NCBI GenBank assembly: GCA_021521415.1
Contig: JAIQDT010000191.1
Span: 620,001 to 684,000, forward strand
Reading direction: 5' to 3'
Length of the DNA: 64,000 nucleotides
Source: Bidens hawaiensis
Taxonomy: Eukaryota > Streptophyta > Magnoliopsida > Asterales > Asteraceae
The position numbers were made by a program, and so were the translations under genes. Below, piece by piece: positions 47,410-59,058 of the stretch. The first letter of the stretch is position 1, and every line of letters begins with the position of its first letter. The notes beneath the pieces are model-generated. The model saw only the letters and a program-made list of their open reading frames with translations. It had not been told where the DNA came from and made no database searches.

Positions 47410-49330
47410 CACTCCTTGTTACTTTTGGTAGTCACTTCTCTGGCTCCGGTCGGTGAAGTTTCGGACCTCGTAAGGCAAGGCTTCATGGAGGACTTTCGAG
47501 TCCTTGATATATATATATAAAACTTTTTTATACATATTAACCATGCTTAACTTTTGCTCATTTTAGTTTGTTTGTCATATTTACAAGTTCCATGGTTAAA
47601 GGTTCTAAGAGTCTAGCCTCGGTTTAACCGTATATAGCTCTAGACCGTAAACCGAACTTTGTTTACTAGTTTTTGTTAAATACTTGTCTAAACATGTTTA
47701 ATGTTAGAATTAAGTTTCCAAAATTGTTTTTACAAGTTCTATGGTTATGGGTTTGTAGAATCTTACCTCGGACTTAACCCGAACCAAGATCCGAACCGAA
47801 AACCGAACTTTTGTTTAAAGACTTTGTTGTTAACTTTCTGGTTGTAAAACTTAAGTATCGTCATTTATAAATTATTATACAAGTTCTTTGATATTTGGGC
47901 ATGTGGAAACCATCTATGAACTTATTGTGAGATGGAAACCAGACTAAACCGATTTTCACTCGCTTAGGACACACAAGTGTGTTTTTAGCTATCAAGACTT
48001 GTATATTTCTTTAAAAATAGTCTGCAAACTGATTTTAATTATTTTCTGAAGTACTTGGAAATGTAGGGTCCAACTTGATCTCATAACAAGGTTGGGACCG
48101 ACAAAAACCGAACACTCGTTTAACGTACGTTGTTAGTTCTAAGACAATAGAACTACATACTTGGTTAAGTATTATTGGATTTTATTGAGTTATCTCATAA
48201 CATTTATTATTTTGGAAAGTTGACTTTGGTTTTGACCAATTATCAAGATTCGAACCAACAACCCGAACACTCGTTAAAACCCGTTCTAGTATCTTTATTC
48301 TAAAGGGACCTGCATTCTTGCATTTTTACCCACCTTATTACTTAACATAGGTTGAGTAAATATTAAGGTTAGATACTTTAACCCGGTTTCAAACAAACTT
48401 GCATTTTTAAAGGGTTATTGTTATAAATTCGTAAATAGTTACATTTTAAACCTTGAACTTTAATTGTTTACATTTCTCAACATTTATTTTATTTAAAAAC
48501 CTTCAAGACAACCTTTTAAATCAAGACTTTCTTTTATCTATGCTTTGCTCGCTAAACTCGTCGTTCCGGTTAACCTCCAAATTACCTACCTTTCAAGTTT
48601 ATTACTTGAATGTGAGTACTTTCATACCCCGTTTTCCATCTTTCGTTTTGGGGGTGACATTTCATACCTATTCAAATTAAATACTTTATACTTGAGTCTT
48701 AAACCACAACTGTTATTGTATATTTTACTTAAATAAATGCTCGATTTGGTGTTCTATGCTTACATGCTCATGTGTTTACGTGTTTACCGCTTTTGGTTGG
48801 TTGATCTATATATCCTAGACTATTTGGCATCCCCATATAGCAAGGTGTCGTTAATGTATTCTTATTAAGGATAACTATAAATCCTAAACTATTTGGCATC
48901 CCCTTATAGCAAGGTGTCGCTATGTATTCTTATTAGTGACCTCACTTTTATCCAAATTATTGCTATTATTTATTGTTTCACATACAATATTGTGGCTTTT
49001 CTTATTATATACATATGTGTTCAAAACTATGAATTGCTCACCAACCTTTGTGTTGATAAACTTTATTTTATGAAATGTTACAGGTTTGCATTTAGGTTGA
49101 TTATGGAGTTGGAGGAAAACGCCATCAAGACTTTAGGATATTAGCAAAAACGAACAATATTTGATTTTCTATATTTTGTTATGTTTATTTTATGAACAAG
49201 TATGTGATGTGACATTGATGTTGTGAAATGAAATGAGTTTGTTAAATATTGTCACTTTAAATAGTGTCATGCGCTTACGGGCAATCGTTACATCCCGGCA
49301 TGTTCCGCCGCCTTTGGTCGGGGTGTGACA
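46807..49330 (+). repeat. B 3' LTR
   Basis: 2524 bp, TGTGACATTCG to GGTCGGGGTGTGACA, followed by TSD AGATG. It contains a TATA-like box near 47168-47178 and a (TA)n microsatellite at about 47357-47405. The corresponding place in the 5' LTR (about 28640-28665) has only a short TA run. Confidence 0.88.
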
Positions 49331-50113
49331 AGATGAGTGTCCCAACTACCTCCTAAATCAATTACACAGGCACGCAAAATATCTTCCAGATTTTGAATTG
49401 TAACTTCATTTTGACCATCAGTTTAGGGATGATATGCGGTTGCTTTTTGAAAACTCACCCAGAAATTTGAAGTGAAACGACTCTCTCTATCGAAGATAAT
49501 GGATAGCGGCACACCATGTAAAGGTACTATGTTTTCCACATATAATTGTGCTAACTTATCCATGTAGAATGATTCTTGTATCAGAATGAAATGAGCAGAC
49601 TTGGTAAGTCTGTCTACGATAACCCAGATTGCGTCATTTTGATGAGAAGTCTTGGGTAACTTCATAATGAAATACATGGTTATCATATCCCATTTCCATA
49701 TTGGTATTTCTGGTTGTTGCAGTAATCCTAACGGCTTTTGATGTTCAGCTTTTACTTTAGAACATGTCAGGCATTTAGCAATAAACAATGCAATATCCTT
49801 ATTTATACCAATCCACCAATAGTCACCTTTTAGGTTGTGATCCATCTTGTAGCTACCCAGATGCATCATGTATTTTGATTTATGTGCTTCTTCAAGAATC
49901 TTATCTCTTAAATTCCGACCCTTGGTACCCAAATCCTAGTACCAAGTCTAAGTATCTTATCATTTCCTTTTACTAATTGATCAATTGTACTGTTTTCCTT
50001 TTCGGTGTTGACGTTTCCTTCCTCCAGTCCCAACTTTTGAGCTTCTTTACTTTGATTATTCAAGTCAAATTTAAGTCTTAATCTAAGAGCTCGGACTCTC
50101 TTTGGCTTATCAT
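49331..50113 (-). pseudogene. G1 integrase, N-terminal and core part
   Basis: The minus frame at 49423-49932 reads LRDKILEEAHKSKYMMHLG, YWWIGINKDIALFIAKCLTC, then MYFIMKLPKT (the first catalytic Asp of the usual M-D-F is Tyr), [11 protein letters not shown] and SIIFDRESRFTSNFW. After YHP it continues broken to GGSWDTHL at the B insertion site (49331). The mutated first Asp and several stops make it inactive. Confidence 0.8.
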
Positions 50114-50114
50114 G

Positions 50115-50580
50115 CTATTTTCTACTTAAAGCGCCGGCCACTACGATGGCTTTTCCTTCATGATATATGATCTCACAATCATAATCGTTGAGAGTTTCCA
50201 TCCAACGCCTTTGTCTCATATTCAACTCTTTTTGATCAAAGATATGCTTCAGACCTTTGTGATCAGTGTATATTATGAAGTTAACACCATGTAGATAATG
50301 TCGCCATAATTTCAATGCAAAAATTATAGATCCCAATTCGAGGTCGTGTGTGGTGTAATTCTTTTCATGAACCTTTAATTGTCTAGAAGCATATGCAATA
50401 ACTTTCTTTCCTTGCATAAGACGCATCCCATTTTCGTGTGTGAAGCATCATAGTATATGGTGAAGTAATCTAGTCCTTCAGGCAGAGCCAAGATAGGTGC
50501 ATTGGTTAACTTTTGTTTAAGAGTTTCAAATGCTTCTTCTTGTTTCGGTCCCCATTCAAACTTAACTGAGTGAGGTTAAT
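50115..50580 (-). pseudogene. G1 RNase H
   Basis: The minus frame at 50115-50426 has [50 protein letters not shown] and [14 protein letters not shown]. The region above 50427 holds the start of the domain (a F-D-A-S-H equivalent near 50440 and LALPEGLDYF) in a shifted frame. Confidence 0.8.
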
Positions 50581-51110
50581 GGAACAACTATTCTAGAGAG
50601 GTCTTGAATGAATCTTCGCTAGTATCCGGCTAATCCTAAAACGCTTCTGACTTGAGTCGGTGTTTTAGGTTTCTCCCATTTAGTAATATCTTCAATCTTT
50701 GCTGGATCTACTTGAATACCTTTCTTATTTACATAATGACCAAGAAACTGAACTTCCGGTAACCAAAATTCACATTTGGAGAATTTGGCATACAATTTTT
50801 CTTTCCTTAAGGTTTCAAGTATGATCTTGAGATGAACTTGATGATCTTCCTTGGATTTGGAGTAAATAAGAATGTCATCAATGAATACGATAACAAACTT
50901 ATCAAGTTACGGTTTGAAGATACGATTCATTATATCCATGAAAGCTTCCGGAGCATTAGAGAGTCCAAAAGGCATAATAGTGAACTCATAATGTCCATAT
51001 CTAGTTCTGAACGTCGTTGTTGGTATATCTTATTCTTGAACTTTCAACTGATGGTACCCTGATATGAGATCAATTTTGGAAAAATAACTTGCTCCTTGGA
51101 GCTGATCAAA
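50581..51110 (-). pseudogene. G1 reverse transcriptase, C-terminal half
   Basis: On the minus strand, broken frames give [24 protein letters not shown] sequence, the catalytic [14 protein letters not shown] (around 50845-50890), [12 protein letters not shown] and [19 protein letters not shown]. The left side of the gene is cut at about 51110 inside L-F-D-Q-L-Q-G, where LTR sequence starts. A 51061-51110 stretch still reads QLQGASYFSKIDLISGYHQ-like. Confidence 0.8.
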
Positions 51111-51672
51111 AAACGTTTATACGATTGATAACTTGTTCAGGACTTCGATATTTGCATGAACTTCGAGAAAACGGAACGTCGGTTCACCGTAGAAATCGGG
51201 CACGATTCCCTAGGCTAAGTATGTGGATTATGAAAGTGATTGTGGGATGAATGGGGTTAAATCCCGTAATCTCCTATTTATAGGTAGATTTCACACACCA
51301 TCACGATACGTGATGGAGTCTATTGATGGCTGTCGTGTATCGCGACGCCACAATTTCTACGAGAATGCCACGTGTTGACATGTGGCCTGTCAAAATGTGT
51401 CAAGTGTTGACACGTGGTTGGACACGTGTACCCGGTTGCTTAACTAGGTCATCGCATATCGTGATGGTCCTATAGATCTGGCAATCGCATATCACGAAAC
51501 CGCCCAAATATCGATTTGTGTGAAGATCCATCGCGTATCGCGATGGCCCTTTAATTGTCCCATCGCGTATCCCGATGGGTCCAGATTTCGAGAATTTTTA
51601 TTTTAAATCCCTATGCTTTATGAATTGACATTTTTGGATTAATTCTATAAGGGTTATTTACGCGATGTTACA
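51110..51672 (-). repeat. G1 5' LTR remnant
   Basis: Matches about 26850-27414 of the 3' LTR, including TATA box, CGCGATGG palindromes and CACGTG cluster. It starts (minus) TGTAACATCGCGTAAATAACC at 51672 and is followed by TSD CTCTA. It breaks into RT at about 51110 with the short overlap 'aaac'. Confidence 0.85.
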
Positions 51673-51677
51673 CTCTA

Positions 51678-52577
51678 ATTGTGGAAAACAATAACTTTTA
51701 GACAGCTAATTCGATGAAACCAAAACTGAAGCTACCAAGTCTTTGTTTCACTATAAATGCACGTCCATAATTCGATTAAATTCGTCCACGCCATCCTCAA
51801 TACACTACGTCACTAACCACTAAGTTAATTGCAACGTAAGAAGACAAAAAGACCTGTATCGAGTTTAGGTTTTGAAGGCATGAACCCTAAACATCGATTA
51901 CCCTCAATTTGTTAACGTTTCGAGTAATGTTTATATGCATTCATTTTGTTTTTGTCCAGCAAACATAAACCCTAAATCAATTTTAAACAACAATAATCAA
52001 TTAACCTAATCTGAATCTAGGGTTTGCTTTTGTAATTGGGGAAGAACAAGCTGTTGTGTTTATTAATTTGCATTTCCATCCATTAAACATGCTAAGGCGC
52101 TGACCTGATGGCCAGCGCGTGTTATGTTAAGGTTTGATAACTGGCTTGGGGCGCGAGTTCGAATCCCCTAGGTCCAGTTTTTGGGTTTTTATTTTTTTTA
52201 ACTCATTTATTTTAAACTTTGGTTATTATTATACATATATAGCATTAGATAAACGTTATTTTAATAAACTGGATCCCGTTTATGGTCTTTCCCACTTATT
52301 TATAACTATCTAAAAACAAATACAACAATAAAAACTTTTACTACTCTCGCTTATTATACCGAACTAATGACCTAATAACGTTCGAAAGAAATTTTCGTTT
52401 AACTTTCCTGTTAATATTATATATGTGTGTGTGTATATATATATATGTGTGTGTATTCATTGATTTATCAATTATATATATTCATTTATTTATAAATAAT
52501 TAGTATTTATGTTATTTGTTTGGAAATCAAACCTAGAAGCAAGTTAATAATAACAATAATAATCATCATAATTGTTA
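51678..52577 (+). repeat. LTR-like relic related to C's LTR
   Basis: No coding sequence. Order of landmarks resembles 33480-34000 in C's 3' LTR: a CACTATAAATGC box (51751), 'agggtttg...aattgggga', 'gtgtttattaa', a tRNA-like module, then T-rich DNA. Identity is low, so this is tentative. TA/GT microsatellites lie at about 52421-52455. Confidence 0.35.
52090..52190 (+). repeat. Second SINE-like module with A and B boxes
   Basis: A-box-like TGGCCAGCGCG (52109-52119) and B-box GAGTTCGAATCC (52155-52166), then a T run. Compared with 33740-33840, the 'gctaag' lead, the GC-rich step before the B box and the T-rich end are alike, but the sequences have diverged strongly. Confidence 0.4.
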
Positions 52578-52765
52578 TGTAACAACGGACTATTAGCATG
52601 AGCATATACATATAATAATAGAGAGAACAGAGAGAAAATATATTGTTTCTTATTGATGTACATAACCAAATACAAGATACATCTATTTATAAGGACATTG
52701 CATTAATACAATGGTAATGAATAAATGGAGGTTATGCATGTGGAGAGTCACTATATTAACATGTA
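52578..52765 (-). repeat. Copia relic K: LTR and PPT
   Basis: On the minus strand, GTCAAGGGGGAATC (about 52773-52786, polypurine tract) precedes a short LTR of about 190 bp that ends CCGTTGTTACA at 52578. A TATAAATAG box lies near 52688-52696. The exact LTR start is uncertain (TGAATACATG or TGTTAATATAG). Upstream of the PPT, 'aggtttttaatgaggcaac' is a sequence I know from the 3' end of copia elements. Confidence 0.6.
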
Positions 52766-52786
52766 TTCATAAGATTCCCCCTTGAC

Positions 52787-55700
52787 TATCCACATGATGA
52801 AATATGCTTGATGTTGCCTCATTAAAAACCTTGCTAGGAAAATCCATTTGGACAAAACCATAGCTAATGAAAAAAGAGTGCAACGCATATAATACTCCTC
52901 CTCATTTATATATCTGTAACTTATGGGTTTCGATCTTCTCGGAGAGTTTGTTTGAGACTTTTATAGTTAAGAATCCGTTGCTTGATCTTGTAGCATACAC
53001 TTCATTATTTGGAGAAATTATGTACTATCTTCGTGTATGACTAATAGTACATCATCTTGTAAATAAATGACTTGTAGTGCCTCATCTTGTAAATAAGTAC
53101 CACAACATCTATGACTTTGCTATATTGCATTCCCTGCATCAACATAACTAATCAAACCTTTTTTTACGGGTTTGTAAAATATAAACTTATATCTTTCATA
53201 CGTTGAATGTATCAAAATATTTATGTTTAGCTTATTTTGTAGCCTTTTCACTTGAAACAAGTTATATCTTATTAATAATATAACTAGCAAGAAATATTGC
53301 ACCAATTGCAATAAACTATAGTACTTCTTGACCAAGAGGTTGGATATAGAATTAGAGTATTTGTTTTATATGAAATGAACTTCATAAATGCTCCAACTTT
53401 TATATATGAAGTTTGATTGATAAAAATATCATTATAGAAATGCTCTATACTCATACCATCTCTTTATAAGATACAATGCAATCATCAACATGATATTATT
53501 GGTTTAATATTAAAATATTCCATACATGAATCAAATATATCATATTCATATCTCTTTTTCAAGAGATAATCACCGAGTTGATTATATCATTTCTCACTCG
53601 ACTTTCATAGTTCACGTATAGAACTTGTTAATTTCATATAATAAATTTCTTGAACTTTTAGCTTAAATGCTTCATGCACGTATAATTTGTAATGAACTTC
53701 ATTCTATTTTAACCAATCATGTATACAGTATACGACTCAAATTTTTTTGCAATCCATCATGGATTTCCTTCCATGTTGACCAATCATGTATGCAAATTTA
53801 CTCTTCAAGAGTTTGGCACATAAACTATATCTGGTTAGCACATTATTTTATATGTCATATTTAAAGATGTCGTCAAGAATTATTTTAATTTAATTCCATA
53901 TTGTACCATTCTTATACATAGTTTATTCAATATCACCATATGCTTATTAATGCATAGGAATTACATCCTTAAGATGCTTACTTTTAACCAATAAATTGTG
54001 TTAGAAAACTCACCATGAGTTCCACATATATTCCATTTATCAGTGTATACAAGAATAATATGTACTCGTATCCAAATTTATATAATACAATCATATCGTT
54101 CTCGAGAACATATTATATATGATTTTGGAAATTTAAATCTTTCAAGGATATTTTTCATTATCATAATATTTATCAGATGTATCATTTACATATGTTCATT
54201 TTGGCCAATCATTTTAATATCTTATTTATCGGCAGAACTTAGTTCTTGATCCTCAACATTTTCATTATTTCAAGCGCTATACAAAATTATCAACGACGTT
54301 GATTTTTTCGATTCCATATATATCTAGACATGATGTAGTTTTTGGAGATCTGTTTTATTTTCAGGTACCTGAGGTTCTCTTCTAAAACCATCATGTCTAT
54401 CGTCTCCTAAAGAGAATCTTTCATTATACCTCGACTTGACCATTTTCATTACTTGCTTCATTTTCGAGGATTTTTATTCTTGAACCGAATAGTCTAACAC
54501 GCTTCAGGCATGCCATAGACTCATTACCAGTGTACAGTTACTCTTTTAATAGCATTTATTGGAGCAATAACAGTTGTTATATGTGACTTAGTTAGTCACT
54601 ATATTTAGGTCAGTGAATGCACCTGGTAGTTAATTCGCTAGTTCTTGTAAATGAATTATCTTTTTAACTTCTTGTTTTCACTTTTTAACTTGAGGATCAA
54701 CATAATGATAATTCATTACAACTTTTAATTTTCCAATTGCTTCTTAAATCCCCCTCATGTTGGAAATATTATTTTGTTTAAGTAAAAATCAATATTGAGT
54801 CGTAAACGAATCCCACGTTGATGACTCTTAATTCATAATTATCAATACTTTTCCATATCCAACATATATTCCCAAACCTTCCTTGATGTCTCATATTTGT
54901 GCACTGTGGTGGAGTAATTGCAATGTGTTATGCACTTTTAAAAACTAAAAATGGGAAATATTTGGTTCCTGACCGAAAACCAATTGTAATGGGGATGCAA
55001 TATTATAACTTATTGGCCTTATGTGAGTTAATATTACCTTGTGTAAAAACACACATGTTCCAACAAACAAATATGAACTTTTGCTCTCATGATTATTAGA
55101 TTTGCAATCAATCATTGATGTTTGTTCATCGTCTTGGACAAAAGCAATTTTTGTAACAATTGGTTGCCTGTAGCACTTATTCCAATAATCATTACTAAAA
55201 TGAGAATTATTATCACCACATTTATGAAAATAGTCTAGAAAAATGTGCTTTCTATCAGCGAAGTCATAAATTACGCAAACTTCAGGTTGCGAATTTTATA
55301 ACCATTTAGACGATGCATCGATTTTAAAACACTAAATGGAATTATGTCGGGATACACGTATCCATTTGTCATTTAGATAGTATATTAGATATTTACCCCC
55401 CAATTTAGTTGGGTAATAATTAAGTTATGTTGAAAACAAACATTTTATGTTTAATTACTATGAAGAATCTTCTGGTTCTTCAATATTTTCACATCAGCAA
55501 TGACTCGGAATGGTCTAACCAGTCAAGCCAATATATTAAACGATCATGATCCATAAATTTCTAGCTTATGATCATATATGATTTAGTTTCACTCGTGTTT
55601 GTTTAATACACGACATAAAATATGAGAGAATAATGTATTATCATTTCAAACATTCATGTTTAAAACATGTTTTACGTATTGTATTCTCATATAATCATTC

Positions 55701-57567
55701 CTTTGCCACTTCTTGTGCTTACTTTTAATATTAACATGGTTGATCTCATTAATAATGCGAGAGTCATTACAATTTCCTTAGTAACCATGATCATGACTTT
55801 TATAACGTTCATTATGTTATCACATTCACTTTGAGGAATGAATTAGAACCACACAACTTTCAAGTTGTGGCTACTTCAATATGCTACTTCATGAGCATCT
55901 ATAAGGTATGTTAAATGGAAAATGTTTTATTCAATCATTTTCTTACAGAAAATCTTTTCATCGCATAACATCAACTGAGAAGTAATTGTGATTGTGTAAT
56001 GCTTATTTTTACAAATTCTTTCTAACTTTATGTTAGTTTATAATGAACTTTAAGGAGTGTGACACATGAGGTGTCATTTATCTGCATTAAAGTATTCCAA
56101 TAAACTAGTAGATCTTTCACAATAAGCATAACATGCTTATAATCATTCACGAGATTGATTATAAAACACAAGTTAGTTTTTTTTGTTTCATTATTCAATA
56201 CGTTATAATAAATAATGTACAACATATAAAAGATATATAACGAAAAGTTAAAATCATGTGATTCTCAACATATCATCATATAAACAATTTACATTCTTAC
56301 AACATATTGAGAATATCAACTAATAAGTCACATGTTCTACCATCATATAACAGGTTGAAGATAATCATAAAACATATCGAAAACAAGTCACAAATTTGTT
56401 ACCATAATATCTTTAATAAAATTGCACTTGTGATATTTTATAAAAAAAACCACTACACATCAAATCCATCAAAAGATATTACTTTATCAATATATGTAGA
56501 ATGTGTTGATAATAAGAATTATATAACAATGTATTTAATTTGTTTTAATGACATGATCTAGAAAACCAACCAAGTGTAAACATACTATTTTTTTTTTGTT
56601 ATATAATATCATAACCAATACTAATAAATAAGGTTTAGTGAAAAGCTAGTAAAAAGAACATTGGTTTGGCCTTACTCTACATATCAATGTTTAATTAAAA
56701 CCAAACTATATGCCAAAAGTTATGATAAATATTATTGCATATAAAATGATGTAAATCTCAAATCAAGTTAGCCCGATCACACAATATTCAAATTGAATAA
56801 TGAAATCATATTATTGAACTCATAACACAATAACCATTCGTGATTTGATTTGCATATAGTATACTTTATCTTGCTTTTTAAAATATTCACAAATAGTCAA
56901 TAAATTTAGCATACCAAATTACATGACTTTAAATCACATACACTTATTTTTATGCAATAACAAATTTGACGTAGATAGCATGCTGAAATTAGACATAGAT
57001 AGCATGATCATTGTTCATTTAAACATAAGAAAATCAAATTTTAACCTATATGTTTAGCAATTAAACAAATGCCATGACTGTATAATCATATAACTCATAT
57101 GTGCCAATAAATTTGATAATCATCTTTTAATGTTAATGTCATAAGTTTAGGTTATATGTGCTCAAGTTTTTTTCATGCAAATCAAACTTAAATACATTTA
57201 TATAATACATGTGATAATTATTTTAAAACTAAATACATAATTAATATGTTAATTAGTACATTTGAAACTACAATCATTATGCGACAAATAATAATATGAA
57301 TATGAAACATCAAATGCATTATATAGATGTTAATAAAATGTCACTAATTAACTAATATGCATCTCAAAAGCCTCGTTGTTAAAGTAATCTAAAAATCTTA
57401 CCATTATTTTTCATATCCAATTTTTATATATAAAACAAACCCTAGTGTTTTTTTTAGTCCCCCGACTCAAAGCAAACCATTTGCCTCATAATAAATACAA
57501 ATCCATAACAAAAAAAAAACGTGAGTTGCAAAAATATATAAATCTACCAATTTTGTAATTTGATTAG
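52787..57567 (-). pseudogene. Copia relic K: decayed gag-pol
   Basis: AT-rich with no long frame. On the minus strand, GLISYVDAG (53120-53160 region) is the RNase H start. The integrase-RT linker (about 54250-54720) retains ELAN.LPGAFTDLNIVTKSH, CLKRVRLFGSRIKILEK (usual RLKRGRPIGSKDKNPRK) and ALEI.NENVEDQE pieces in different frames. These match Tork/TAR-type copia linkers from memory. Around 55700-55830 a K/N/R-rich stretch may be the Gag tail. The rest (about 55850-57567) shows nothing I can assign. Confidence 0.55.
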
Positions 57568-57904
57568 TCAAGTGTAACATCCCCAAAATTTTGTTCCAAA
57601 TTAGACAACTTAGTGAAGTTGAAGGATCAAAATTTTTCTATAAAATACGTAATGAGAAAAATTAAATAAAATATTTTATAAAGGAAATAAAATATTTCAT
57701 AAAAAAAGTCATCTCATGTTAGTAACATGGAATAAGGAAATTCCATCCCACATGGAAAGATGTAAGAAAGTGGAAGCATTCCACTTAGGTATAATAAGGA
57801 AATGGAATTCATCCCACATGGAAAGTGGTAAAGAAATGGAAGCTCTTTATAAGGAAGAGATTTTCCATATTAATATTCTTATATGCCTAGCATGCACCCA
57901 GTAG

Positions 57905-58050
57905 TCCTAGCGGAGGGTGCGAAGCACCCGACGCGCACGGGCTCGGGCTGGGGCGAAAGGCGTTAGGTGATGGGCACAATGTGGCGCTTTGATGGCGCAC
58001 TTTGCACTTCGCACGCTCACATCTCCGCGAGCCTCTTGAGAGCCGCCTTA
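57905..58050 (+). repeat. GC-rich segment with hairpin in J
   Basis: GGGTGC-GAA-GCACCC (about 57916-57930) is a perfect 6-bp stem with a 3-nt loop at the start of a GC-rich block (GACGCGCACGGGCTCGGGCT; TGGCGC repeats), unlike the AT-rich DNA on both sides. Confidence 0.6.
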
Positions 58051-58132
58051 GTATTTTTGGACAATGAGAGTTAGACCCGGAAGTGACAAGCTAACAAAAG
58101 ACTAGGGACCAAAAGTGAAAAATGATATTCAG

Positions 58133-58358
58133 TGACCCATCGCAATACGCGATGAGTCCAAGGACACGTCCATCGCGTACCGCGATGGACCGTGATGACT
58201 CAAGGACACGTGTCACACTTTGGTGACACGTGGAAGCAGGGAAGGACACGTGGCAGGCCACGTGGCGCTCATGCAGAAATGGCGGCGTCGCGGTACGCGA
58301 CGGCCACGGAAGAGGACCCATCGCGTACCGCGATGGGATCCAAAATCAGCTATAAATA
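58133..58358 (+). promoter_or_regulatory. U3 palindromes, G-boxes and TATA of J
   Basis: Four palindromes of the CCATCGCGTACCGCGATGG type (about 58136, 58170, 58285 and 58317; the last has perfect 9-bp arms around TAC). Four CACGTG hexamers at about 58203-58265 lie between them. The TATAAATA box follows at 58351. Confidence 0.65.
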
Positions 58359-58439
58359 AGGGGGTTCACGGCACTTCATTCTCACACCAATTCACTTTCT
58401 CTCTCTAGATTTACTCTCTCATTACCTCGGTTTCCGTGC

Positions 58440-58620
58440 CCCGACCCGACAATCGTCACCTCGTAATCCGTGCCACATACCGACGATACCTCGAAGTGCG
58501 TGCCACCCAAAAATAAACTGACATTCTATCTCGAAGTACGTGCACGACACGACAACCACCGTATGTCACCTCGTTTTGCGTGCCAAGCATCGAAGTGCAT
58601 GCCAAGCTCTGAGATTCTGA
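58440..58620 (+). repeat. CCTCGAAGTGCGTGCCA motif array in J
   Basis: About six diverged copies of (C/T)CTCG(A/T)A(A/G)T(G/A)CGTGCCA lie just downstream of the TATA box, so in the presumed transcribed part of the LTR. Confidence 0.6.
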
Positions 58621-58834
58621 CAGTTTAAGCCCTAGAATGCGATAAAGAGTGGAAGTGCTGCTCAATCAATCTTAGTTAGCAAAACTCCGAATAGCCGTGT
58701 GAGGTAGGGGTTCTGCCTAAGTCATTATTTTATTATTATATTTTATGGCTTAGACCACAGTCAGGGGTATAGCCCAAACCTTGACCATAAATATGTTTAC
58801 ATAAGCTTTTAAGCATACAAAGGATTATAGTAAT

Positions 58835-59058
58835 GTTTCTTTACAATTAAGAAACACATGTTTTTCATTCATAAGGATATATTCAGGATATAGTTTCTTA
58901 ACGATTAAGAAACATAGCCTTTCATACACAAGAAATATAGTAAAAACATTGTTTCTTTATGATTAAGAAATATAAGATTTTTCATTCAACTAGCAGTCAA
59001 TGAATGTTTCTTTTTGAAGAAGAAACATATTATAGATGTTTCTTCATGAAGAAGAAAC
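58835..59058 (+). repeat. Five GTTTCTT...AAGAAAC hairpins in J
   Basis: Hairpins at 58835-58855, 58893-58913, about 58951-58971, 59006-59026 and 59038-59058. Each has GTTTCTT and AAGAAAC (or AAGAAAT) arms around 6-7 nt. Arms are kept while loops vary (TACAATT, AACGATT, TTTGAAG, CATGAAG). Confidence 0.75.

Larger units (their letters stand above)
28097..49330 (+). mobile_element. B: Ty3/gypsy chromovirus inserted in G1
   Basis: Target-site duplication AGATG at 28092-28096 and 49331-49335. The 5' LTR is 28097-29412 plus 40383-41154 (split by element C), followed by PBS, gag, protease, RT, RNase H, integrase with a chromodomain-like end, PPT and 3' LTR 46807-49330. Protein order and the terminal KVRW...AEFTWERED segment fit a Tekay/Del-type chromovirus. 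Element D belongs to the same family. Confidence 0.88.
25606..51672 (-). mobile_element. G1: outer Ty3/gypsy element (minus) of a four-level nest
   Basis: Both ends are flanked by CTCTA (25601-25605 and 51673-51677). The 3' LTR is 25606-27414, the 5' LTR remnant is about 51110-51672, and pol fragments are at 27415-28096 and 49331-51110. The pol was interrupted by element B: the integrase frame (GGSWDTHL / HLSLMEFSYNN) resumes exactly across the AGATG duplication. The 5' part of the internal region (rest of 5' LTR, PBS, gag, protease, part of RT) is deleted. Confidence 0.85.
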
